From Prevotellaceae bacterium UBA1746 (GTDB taxonomy: Bacteria > Bacteroidota > Bacteroidia > Bacteroidales > Bacteroidaceae): a stretch of DNA of 7,008 bases. The first letter of the stretch is position 1. Each line of letters starts with the position of its first letter. Below are positions 1 through 6,471 of the stretch, one piece after another. Below the pieces are notes generated by a model, which saw nothing but the letters and a program-made list of their open reading frames with translations, ran no database searches and was not told where the DNA came from. The DNA is taken from contig CAJPJR010000094.1 of the NCBI GenBank assembly GCA_905369775.1, positions 1 through 7,008 of the forward strand, given 5' to 3'. Made by a program: the position numbers and the translations under genes.

Positions 1-838
1 AAGTAAGAGTGAGGGTGAATCGCAACCACGGGCGCGGCTCGTCGGGAATGAACTCGTCTACGCGGCACGAGTTGTAGTAGAACGGCGCGCCGTTGTAGCT
101 TCGTGCACCGGGGCGGATGAGATCGAAGAGCAACGCGTCGTAGTTTCGCCAGAGTTCGGCGAGGGTGTCGGCGCGCATCAGGAGTTGAACGGAGCGGTCG
201 CCGCCTTTCTCGTTAAACAAGGCGCCTTTGTCGTAAAATGCCCCCGCTTTTGTCGAAAACTTGCGGAGTAATCCCGTCTTCACCTCGTTGCGCTGCTCCA
301 TCTCGTCGACTACGTCCCCGAGAACGCGGGCGCCGTAGTCGGCAAAGGAGCGTTTCGGGCTTTCGGTGATCACGAATTGGTCGCGACGCGAGGTGCTGAG
401 TATCCGCGCGCACTCCTTTTCGGACGCGGGCGGTTGATAGGTGTAGCCCTTCATCGGTGTGTCTTCGGCAAATTTGAGCCCGAAGGTCGATGCGTGGGCG
501 CCGCCGGTGGGCGCGATGAAACGCAGCGACCAGGAACGGCCGATGCTCGGGGCGCGCACCTCGGCAACGGGAGACAATCCGAGCGTTCCAATGATACTAT
601 CGTAGTCCGTTTGATCGGTGGCGGAGAGTCGCAGCGTTACCTCGCGCGTGTCGAGCACGGGTTCGGAGAGATCGGGGTCGAATCCGCGCTCTTCGTACCA
701 ATCATTCGCTGGCGGAGTTTTCAACGGCGGAAAGGCGATCAGCTCATTGAAGCCCCCGAAAGCCGTGCAGACGTAGGAGTTGTCCCAAACGTCCGTTTCG
801 CCGAAGAAAAGCCGTCCTGAATAGTCTAACGTGTTCAT
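1..838 (-). CDS. Distal tail (Dit-like) or tail-completion protein, N-terminal 279 residues, partial
   Basis: The frame is open without a stop from the ATG at 838-836 to base 1, so the gene continues beyond the left edge. It starts inside the tape measure stop (ATGA, 838-835), a coupled overlap typical of a tail operon. The protein begins MNTLDYSGRLFFG. It has no signal peptide or membrane segment. It contains many aromatic and beta-prone stretches. A segment at about residues 64-86 (REVTLRLSATDQTDYDSIIG) is loosely echoed by a second at about 215-241 (SVQLLMRADTLAELWRNYD), followed by an aromatic-rich strand region ending WLRFTLTLT at 271-279. Proteins directly downstream of the tape measure gene in siphophage-like operons are usually distal tail proteins that form the ring joining tube and baseplate. 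The repeated half-motif and beta character fit that. The assignment rests mainly on position and pattern; another tail-tip protein is possible. That it is a real gene is nearly certain. Confidence 0.75.
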   Translation of the reverse strand, partial: MNTLDYSGRLFFGETDVWDNSYVCTAFGGFNELIAFPPLKTPPANDWYEERGFDPDLSEPVLDTREVTLRLSATDQTDYDSIIGTLGLSPVAEVRAPSIGRSWSLRFIAPTGGAHASTFGLKFAEDTPMKGYTYQPPASEKECARILSTSRRDQFVITESPKRSFADYGARVLGDVVDEMEQRNEVKTGLLRKFSTKAGAFYDKGALFNEKGGDRSVQLLMRADTLAELWRNYDALLFDLIRPGARSYNGAPFYYNSCRVDEFIPDEPRPWLRFTLTLT

Positions 839-3800
839 TGTTTGATCTTAATTCCTTTGAGTGCGATGTCGCCGACGGTATCTTTGACGGACTTCAAGTG
901 CTGCTCGACGATCGAAAGGCGCGCGTGGACGTTGCCCGTATTGCGTTCGATGCCGACCACGCCCTTGAGTATCTCGTTGGCCGTCCCGAGGAGCATTCGG
1001 GTATTCTCGGCGATGTTGTAGGTTTGTCCTTGCACGGCGGTCATTCGTCCGTTGAGTTCGTCGACGGAGTCTTGCGATGCGGTGGCGATGCCCTTCTGCG
1101 AGGCTTCGCGAGTTGCGGCACTGCCTCCCGAAAGGTCGATTCCTTGGCGCTTGAACATCTCGGCCGCTTTCTTGTATTCCTCCTGCGCCACCTTTTCCAC
1201 GTCCGCAAATGCGTGGGAGGCTGCGCCCAATGCTTTGGTGATTTCGTCTCTGTTGCCCGTTGCATAGGCTTTTTTTACCAACTCGGATTGTTGTTCAATC
1301 ACGGGCTGGAGAATGGCCGCTTGCACCATGTCCTTTGCCACGTTGCGCATCACCTTTCTTGTCACGTCTCCGAAAGCTTCCGCGGCGTCTGTGCCCCTTT
1401 CGAACGCGTCGGCGACGACGTCCATAATGTCCGTGGCGTAGTTGCCGAAGATTCCGCCGAGATAGTCGTCCAGTTGTTTGAGCGCGGCTTCGTAGTTCTC
1501 TTCCGCTTTGATCAGCGATTCGAACGCCTTTTTGCCGTCGCCTTCGAACTCTCGGGTCGAAGCAATGCTCTTGGCGAGTTCGAGATTGAGGTGGCCGTTG
1601 GCTTTGACGAGGTCTTTGTATTCGGCGAGCTGCGTTATGCCGCTGTACATGTCCCGCCCTTTGCCGAGTCCGAAGAATCCCGAACGCGCGTGCCCCGTCT
1701 TCACGCTGATCATGCCCAGACCGTAGTTGTCGCCCTCGGTTTTCGGGTCGAAGAGGATGCGGCCGCCCGCCCATTGCTCTTTCTTTTCGAGAGAAAAGCG
1801 ATAGTCGGCAAGCGTTCTGAGGTCGCCCTTGATGCGCTTCTTGATGTCCGCGTCCCAATCCTTTGCGACGAGGAGCGCACGGCGTGCCTTCGTGTATTTG
1901 TCCGTTCCGAAGATCGTTTCGAGGTCGCGGGCTTCTAGGCGTTCTTGCCGCAGGAGTTCGTTGTATTGCAGTTGCTGCTCGTTGATCTGCTTCTGAATTT
2001 CGAGCAACGCCTTCTTGTGCGCCGCGGCCGCCTGAAAGGCTTTCGTGACATAGCCGATGGCCTCGCCCGCCGCAGCCGCGATGCCGCCCACAATGCCGCC
2101 CTGCGCAAAGCCCTTCCCGATGTTCGACACGGTGGTCATGGTTTCGGTCAGCGCGTCGGCCTGCTCGCTCAGGTTTTGACTTCCCGCGGCCTCGAACATT
2201 GCGGAGAGCTTCGCCGAAATGGGGGCGATCACGTCGGCTGTTGCGGCGGCCGCCGATGCCAACTTCTTCAGACGTACCTCGAGAGGCGGAATACTCTCGC
2301 CCTGTTCGGCCTTTCGGAACAAGTCGTTGATGGCTTCGCTCAGTGCCGCAAACGGGTTTTCGGCCTTCACCGCGTCCTTCAGTCGCTTGAGTTGATCGGT
2401 GATCTCCTTTACCTTCTCGGGAGCTTGTTTGAGGTTGCGGAGCTCTTGTGCCGACAAGCCGAAACTCGGGACGATCTTCTCATCGGACGTTTCGCGGAGA
2501 TAGGCCAGGAGCGATTCGGTTTCGGTGATCACCTTGTGCAGCTCCTTGCGGCTCTTCTCGGCAGCGTCGCCGAAGAGGTTCACGAAGAGTGCGGATGTCT
2601 TCTTCGTGCTCTCGATTTCCTCGTCGTTCACGGCCTTGATGTCCTTCTCCTGCTTGCGCTTCGATTCTTCGAGAGCGCGTTCCTTCGTGCCGGCGATGTC
2701 GGCGAGCTTTTGACTCGCTTCCTTTTCGCGCTTCTCGGCCGCGGTGTGTGCTTCGGAGTCGAATTTCGCGAGGGCGTCGTTCTTGTCCTTGCCCGCCTGG
2801 GCGATCTGTTCTTGCAGTTCTCGGGCGTATTGTGAGAAATACTCTTCGATTGAGGCGCGCTTCTGTTCGCCCTCCTTCGCGATTTCGGAGCGTCGTGTGT
2901 CGTAGTCCTGAAATTCGGCGATGGCGCGCTTGTAGAGATCGCCCGAGGCTTTGACGCGCGTGTCGTCGGCTACGCTCTTGTATTGCGCCAGCATCGCTCT
3001 TTGTGACGGATCGAGGTCTTTCTCCGTCACGTTGAGCTTGTCGCGATATGCGTTCTCTTTCTCTTTCGTCGCCTTCGGGTTCGCGATTTTCCATTCGCGC
3101 ATTTTGTTCTCCTTGATGGCTTCGACCATGGCGTCCGAACGCTTCTTGTTCTCGTAGAGCAGGCGTTCATAATTGAGTTCGATCTGTTGGCGCTCCTTCT
3201 CGTACCCGTCTTCGAGGAGGTTGATTTTGTTTTGTCGGATTTCGAGACTGCTTTCGTATTCCTTCTCGATGATCGAATCCTTGTACTTCTCGATGTCCTT
3301 TTCGAGGTCGTGCTTTTCGAGTGCAATGCGCTTGCGCTCTTCTTCTGCCTTCTTTCGGGCGTTCTCGGCCGCGGTTCGCGCGCTTTTATTGCTTGTGCTC
3401 TTCTTCTTCTTTTTCGCAGCCTCCTCGGCCTTTTTGCGGGCGGCTTCTTGACGGGCGGCTTGCGCTTGATTAGCTTTTGAATAGTAGAGCCCTTCTTGCG
3501 CCATTTCCTCTACGGACATCGTCTTGCCGTTTGAGAAGACTGCAACCTTCTGGTTGTTTCTCCTCATCTCCTCAGCCGTCGAAGTGAACCACGCGGCCAG
3601 TCTTCGTGTTTCTTCGAAGTCCATTTTTAGCATCCACGCGGGGGGCTCTCCGTCGAAGTTTATGTGGAAGTTGAGCGTGTTGTCGGAAAAGTCTTTGACG
3701 ATTTTGGATACGTTGTTGTAGAGTTCGTCGGCAGTCTTGCTCGCGTTTAAGAGCTTGCGTTGCCCCGCGGCTACACGATCGGCGGCGGACTCGTGGGCAT

Positions 3801-5631
3801 CGGCCTCTTCTTTTGCCGCTTTCGCATTGGCGTTGCTCAAATCTATGCTCTTGTTTCTCTCTTCATTTAGCTCATTGATAGCCTTCGCTTGCTTTTTCAA
3901 TGCATTGCTTGCGTTATATCCCCATTTACTCTCCCATTCGCCTGTGATTATCGATTCCGAAATATTCTGCCCCTGCTCCTTCATCTTCCTGAGACGTGCT
4001 CGGAACAATCGATCAATCTCTTCTTCTCCTTTCCCCACGTTTGCACGTAAGATTTCTACGTAGACTTGCGAAAGCGACTCAGCTCGTTCTTTCATCCACC
4101 CAGAATTATCCATCCTGAAGTCTTTTCCTCTACCTGATCTCGCGATGTCTACGCTTTTGAAAATGTCGGCGACGTTCTTTCGTCTTTCTTCTATCGCCTT
4201 TTCATACTCGTCGTTCGCCGTCTGAATTGCATTCAATCTCTGCCGCTCGATCCCTTCGTTCTTGATCAATTCAATTGCGAGCTGGCGCTTCTTGTTGATC
4301 GTGTCGATGTTGTCGCCCTCCTTGATCTGCGTAACGCCGTAGTCTTCGAGAATCGTGTTCAGCTCTTCCATCGTCTTCTTGTACACGCCCGTGCCTTCGT
4401 CGAGCCCCATTAGGACGGTACTCAACGACTCGACTTGCTGAATCGACTTCGCTGCGCTCTCGCCGAACTTCTCCGACATTTGGGTCGTTTCGTCGACTTC
4501 GCTTCGAAAGGCGACAAACAACGTGATCACGGTTGTAATCGCCGTAATGATGAGTCCAAAGGGGTTGGAGGCGAACGCGACCTTCAACGCGTTGAATGCT
4601 CCCGTGGCCATCGAACTCGCCGCGGCCACTCCCGCCTGCGCTTCGGACAATGCGATGCCCTGCATTGCGGCGAGCTTCTGCTGGTAGGCCATACTTTCAG
4701 ACGCAGCGGCGGCAATACGCGTGGCAACAGCCGCTACCATCGTCGCCGCCTTATACGCCCCGTAAATAGCGACCACGGAAAGCACGACCTTCCCGATCGT
4801 CCGCCAGTTCTCGATGAGCTTGCCGGTGATGTCGAGCACGCCCGAAATATTCCCCTCCTGGCTCTTGCCGATCTCGTTAAACATCTGCTCCCACGCGTCC
4901 TCGATGTTAGACAGCTGTCCCTTGATCGTCTTCGACTGCTTCTCCATCAGTCCGCCGAACTTGCTGCCTTCGCCCGTCAACGCTTCGATGGCCTTCTGCA
5001 CTTCGGGGAAACCGATCTTGCCCTCTTCGACAAGCTTCTTCACCTCGCTCTTGTTCTTTCCGAATTGCTTGGCAAGCTCGTCGGCCAGGGGAATACCACG
5101 GCCGAGGAACTGATTGAGGTCTTGCGTGTAGAGACGGCCTTGTACCATGGTCGTGCCGTAAAGAAACGCGAGGTCTTTTAGCGGCATAGACAAGCCCGCA
5201 GCGATGTCTCCGAGACGGATTAGCGTCTCGTTCACTTTGTCGCCCTCCATTCCGTAGGCGAGGAGCATCTTCGACGCTTCGGCAACCTCGCTCATCTCAA
5301 AGGGCGTGGTGGCGGCCGTGTCGATCAGTTGCCCCATCAGCGCATCGGCCTTCGACTTGCTGCCGAGCATCGTTTCAAAAGCCACCTCCAGCTGCTGATA
5401 TTCGCCGCGAACGAGGGCGAGCTGCGAGACAAAGTCTTTGATCTTGTCGACGGCAAACAAGCCCGCGGCCGACGCTGCGAGTTTTCCCATAAGCCCGTCC
5501 ATCTTCAGCACTTCGGCTTCGGCTGCCGTTCCGATGCCGCGAAGTTCCGCCTGGGCGCGTTGCGCTCCCGCGCGGAGTTCGCTATCGTCGAAAAGCGCTT
5601 CGAAATGAAGTCTTCCCGTTTCTTGATCCAT
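835..5631 (-). CDS. Phage tail tape measure protein, 1598 residues
   Basis: This is the tail-length ruler, a long alpha-helical protein around which the tube polymerises; it can also act in DNA ejection. Residues about 65-255 form the conserved tape measure N-terminal domain, with ETMLGSKSKADAL, TPFEMSEVAEASKMLLAYG and FLGRGIPLADELAKQFGK. Hydrophobic segments follow at about 281-303 and 356-375, as is common in this family. Residues about 470-1010 are highly charged, Lys/Glu/Arg/Ala-rich, coiled-coil-like, with a run of five lysines at 740-744. A Gly/Ala-rich stretch lies at about 1172-1195. The C-terminal tail (SQDSVDELNGRM, then EN and NT repeats) matches the pattern I know from Bacteroidetes prophage tape measures. 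No lysozyme or peptidase motif was seen. The ATG at 5631 lies 3 bases after the stop of the long chaperone form, with an A-rich leader (ATAAAAGA) and no strong Shine-Dalgarno. The gene ends in the ATGA overlap with the next one. An A+T-rich patch covers about residues 478-597. Confidence 0.96.
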   Translation of the reverse strand: MDQETGRLHFEALFDDSELRAGAQRAQAELRGIGTAAEAEVLKMDGLMGKLAASAAGLFAVDKIKDFVSQLALVRGEYQQLEVAFETMLGSKSKADALMGQLIDTAATTPFEMSEVAEASKMLLAYGMEGDKVNETLIRLGDIAAGLSMPLKDLAFLYGTTMVQGRLYTQDLNQFLGRGIPLADELAKQFGKNKSEVKKLVEEGKIGFPEVQKAIEALTGEGSKFGGLMEKQSKTIKGQLSNIEDAWEQMFNEIGKSQEGNISGVLDITGKLIENWRTIGKVVLSVVAIYGAYKAATMVAAVATRIAAAASESMAYQQKLAAMQGIALSEAQAGVAAASSMATGAFNALKVAFASNPFGLIITAITTVITLFVAFRSEVDETTQMSEKFGESAAKSIQQVESLSTVLMGLDEGTGVYKKTMEELNTILEDYGVTQIKEGDNIDTINKKRQLAIELIKNEGIERQRLNAIQTANDEYEKAIEERRKNVADIFKSVDIARSGRGKDFRMDNSGWMKERAESLSQVYVEILRANVGKGEEEIDRLFRARLRKMKEQGQNISESIITGEWESKWGYNASNALKKQAKAINELNEERNKSIDLSNANAKAAKEEADAHESAADRVAAGQRKLLNASKTADELYNNVSKIVKDFSDNTLNFHINFDGEPPAWMLKMDFEETRRLAAWFTSTAEEMRRNNQKVAVFSNGKTMSVEEMAQEGLYYSKANQAQAARQEAARKKAEEAAKKKKKSTSNKSARTAAENARKKAEEERKRIALEKHDLEKDIEKYKDSIIEKEYESSLEIRQNKINLLEDGYEKERQQIELNYERLLYENKKRSDAMVEAIKENKMREWKIANPKATKEKENAYRDKLNVTEKDLDPSQRAMLAQYKSVADDTRVKASGDLYKRAIAEFQDYDTRRSEIAKEGEQKRASIEEYFSQYARELQEQIAQAGKDKNDALAKFDSEAHTAAEKREKEASQKLADIAGTKERALEESKRKQEKDIKAVNDEEIESTKKTSALFVNLFGDAAEKSRKELHKVITETESLLAYLRETSDEKIVPSFGLSAQELRNLKQAPEKVKEITDQLKRLKDAVKAENPFAALSEAINDLFRKAEQGESIPPLEVRLKKLASAAAATADVIAPISAKLSAMFEAAGSQNLSEQADALTETMTTVSNIGKGFAQGGIVGGIAAAAGEAIGYVTKAFQAAAAHKKALLEIQKQINEQQLQYNELLRQERLEARDLETIFGTDKYTKARRALLVAKDWDADIKKRIKGDLRTLADYRFSLEKKEQWAGGRILFDPKTEGDNYGLGMISVKTGHARSGFFGLGKGRDMYSGITQLAEYKDLVKANGHLNLELAKSIASTREFEGDGKKAFESLIKAEENYEAALKQLDDYLGGIFGNYATDIMDVVADAFERGTDAAEAFGDVTRKVMRNVAKDMVQAAILQPVIEQQSELVKKAYATGNRDEITKALGAASHAFADVEKVAQEEYKKAAEMFKRQGIDLSGGSAATREASQKGIATASQDSVDELNGRMTAVQGQTYNIAENTRMLLGTANEILKGVVGIERNTGNVHARLSIVEQHLKSVKDTVGDIALKGIKIKQ
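3841..4200 (-). other. A+T-rich patch inside the tape measure gene
   Basis: A hand count gives 160 G+C of 360 bases (about 44%) here, against 37 of 60 just to the left (3781-3840) and 38 of 60 at 4561-4620. The codons change as well: AGA, ATA, CTA and TCA appear (for example AGA TCA GGT AGA GGA, and AGC ATA GAT), whereas the flanks prefer CGC, ATC, CTC and TCG. The patch encodes about residues 478-597, in the variable helical part between the conserved N-terminal domain and the long coiled-coil region. The reading frame is intact throughout. The left edge near 3840 is sharp and the right edge fades by about 4320. The likely cause is replacement of a tape measure segment by recombination with another phage. 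Confidence 0.55.
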
Positions 5632-5634
5632 GGT

Positions 5635-6365
5635 TCAATCTTTTATGCCGAGAATCTCTCGGACTCGTTCTTGATTAGCGGGGTCGCTCGCGTCGATCAC
5701 CTCTTCCTTGCTTTCGTCGTCCTTGTCTGTTTCGTACGACGGGAGAGCGGCGCCGAGCATAATTAGGTTGGTGTAGCTCAATTCGTAGAGCACGTAATCG
5801 AGCGAGAAGTTGAACCCCTTGATTACTCCTCCGATGATCGCCCAGACGCTGTCGTTTCGTTCTCCACTTTCGTCGGTCTGAGAAGATTCACGGCGTTGAG
5901 GAAAGTGGTAAGCGCGAAAAAACTAGAGATCTCCATCCGTTTAAGCACATCGGAGACGACCGCTTGCAGCTCCACGGGGCTCAATGTCTCGAGTATCTCA
6001 CGGGCGAGCACTTCGCCTCGGGTGACCTTCGGCATTCTTTCCCGTCTTACAAGGCGCAGAACGCGCGATAACAGCGAAGACGGGCGCTCACTCACAGCGG
6101 GGGCTTTCGCTTCGCGTGCGCCGAGAATCAACGTTGCCGCCAGAAGACCGAGACTTTCGCACTCCGACGCGTAGGAGAGCGCGCTTGTGATGAGATCGCC
6201 GTTTTCGACCTCGGGGAGACGGGGAAGGTGCGACACGATCTCCGAGACACTAATCAGCGTCGCAAGCGTGGGAGGTGCTACTTCGTAGGTCGTTGCGCCC
6301 ACTGTTACTTCGACGGGGGCTTGCATCACGGCATCTGCCACCCGTTGTTCTTGTGTTTTGGTCAT
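5635..6365 (-). CDS. Tail assembly chaperone, long (GT-type) frameshift product, 243 residues
   Basis: The first 150 residues are shared with the short form. A -1 slip at 5922-5916 then continues in the -1 frame from CGC at 5916 for 93 more codons to TGA 5637-5635, 3 bases before the tape measure ATG. The extension begins RAYHFPQRRESS and contains the conserved-looking core VWAIIGG (174-180), then FSLDYVLYELSYTNLIML (187-204), ALPSY (207-211), and a charged tail ending ILGIKD. The W-II-G...D-VL-ELSY-NL pattern is what I know from T domains of phage tail assembly chaperones. The T domain recruits tube subunits to the chaperone-coated tape measure. The extension has no upstream start: the -1 frame opens at TAG 5925-5923, and its first ATG (5760) lies beyond the core. 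Gene finders requiring a start codon will therefore miss it. An alternative is a disrupted gene or sequencing error, which the canonical slip site makes unlikely. Confidence 0.88.
5823..6365 (-). CDS. Tail assembly chaperone, short (G-type) form, 180 residues
   Basis: This protein binds the tape measure before tube assembly and is normally absent from the finished virion. The product starts MTKTQEQRVADAVMQAP, then has a beta-prone segment (VEVTVGATTYEVAPPTLATL, about residues 18-37) leading into helices (ISVSEIVSHLPRLP), and helical segments at about 58-85 and 117-150. Its place between the tube gene and the tape measure gene is the classic position of lambda G-type chaperones. An in-frame GTG at 6428 would add 21 residues, but those codons run through the tRNA-like fold. 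The ATG at 6365 is preferred, because the conserved-looking protein begins there and an A-rich leader precedes it. Most ribosomes should end at TAA 5825-5823. A minority shift at codons 149-150 (TTT TTC) into the T extension. Functional assignment is from position, size, the frameshift arrangement and sequence pattern. Confidence 0.88.
   Translation of the reverse strand: MTKTQEQRVADAVMQAPVEVTVGATTYEVAPPTLATLISVSEIVSHLPRLPEVENGDLITSALSYASECESLGLLAATLILGAREAKAPAVSERPSSLLSRVLRLVRRERMPKVTRGEVLAREILETLSPVELQAVVSDVLKRMEISSFFALTTFLNAVNLLRPTKVENETTASGRSSEE
5841..5922 (-). promoter_or_regulatory. Programmed -1 ribosomal frameshift signal (slippery site plus downstream stem)
   Basis: On the minus strand the heptamer T TTT TTC occupies 5922-5916 and is in phase with the short chaperone frame (AGT TTT TTC), the X XXY YYZ form required for a tandem -1 slip. 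The -1 frame has its last stop, TAG, at 5925-5923, immediately before it. After a 7-base spacer (5915-5909) comes CCACTTTC (5908-5901), fully complementary to GAAAGTGG (5871-5864). This gives an 8-bp stem around a 29-base loop, at the usual distance for a stimulatory structure. Loop bases CTCAGAC (5882-5876) could also pair with GTCTGGG (5847-5841), 7 bp with one G-U, making a possible pseudoknot. The slip site and stem are read directly; the pseudoknot and its efficiency are inference. The signal fixes the ratio of short to long chaperone. Confidence 0.87.
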
Positions 6366-6386
6366 TAGTGTTTTACATTTGTTAGG

Positions 6387-6455
6387 GGCGCAGAGCGGAA
6401 TCGAACCGCTCGCACTCGTAACCCCCACGTCTGCGAGTGCCTTTCCTTGTGCGCC
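6387..6455 (-). ncRNA. tRNA-like RNA fold (T-arm plus acceptor-like stem, no normal D or anticodon arm)
   Basis: Read on the minus strand, three perfect stems nest. P1 is GGCGCA (6455-6450) with TGCGCC (6392-6387), 6 bp. P2 is GCACTCG (6440-6434) with CGAGTGC (6418-6412), 7 bp, with a 15-base loop holding GGGGG. P3 is GAGCGG (6411-6406) with CCGCTC (6398-6393), 6 bp, with the 7-base loop TTCGATT. GGTTCGATTCC is an exact tRNA T-arm consensus. P3 abuts P1 without a spacer, so the two could stack as 12 bp, the length of acceptor plus T stem in a tRNA. The 9-base linker CAAGGAAAG and the single P2 hairpin stand where D and anticodon arms should be. I could not make a cloverleaf: the best anticodon stem has 3 bp and lacks T33, and no CCA follows (CCCTAAC). 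It could be a decayed phage tRNA, a processing signal for tRNA-maturing RNases between tube and chaperone messages, or a translational control structure. Confidence 0.5.
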
Positions 6456-6471
6456 TGTGCATTTCTCGTGG

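Noticed and set aside
377..820. 147-codon plus-strand open frame
   Set aside because: It lies antisense to the continuous minus-strand frame 838-1, which has the coupled ATGA start and a plausible tail protein product.
838..2835. Two long plus-strand open frames (366 and 296 codons) in one register, opposite the tape measure gene
   Set aside because: Their codons are exactly aligned with the minus-strand tape measure codons. In that register an antisense stop arises only from TTA, CTA or TCA sense codons, which are rare in this G+C-rich gene. The translations look like reversed tape measure codons (rich in Leu, Val, Arg, His), with no recognisable domain.
3400..3416. Poly-lysine codons (G AAA AAG AAG) in the tape measure gene as a slip site
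   Set aside because: The heptamer lacks the leading A for efficient slippage, the gene continues intact, and no conserved -1-frame product is seen. It is simply a lysine run in a charged coiled-coil region.
4435..5181. 248-codon plus-strand open frame
   Set aside because: It has the same antisense register as the tape measure gene, lies over its conserved N-terminal domain, and has a shadow-like composition.
5635..5822. Pseudogene or sequencing error breaking the chaperone gene
   Set aside because: An in-phase canonical slip heptamer, a correctly spaced stem and the known biology of tail chaperones explain the two frames better than damage does.
6387..6455. Ordinary phage tRNA gene
   Set aside because: The T-arm is perfect, but no D stem forms, the best anticodon stem has 3 bp with no T33, and no CCA follows. 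It is therefore reported as tRNA-like only.
6387..6455. Integration attachment site in a tRNA 3' end
   Set aside because: It sits inside the tail operon between two structural genes. No integrase or duplicated core is seen in the window.
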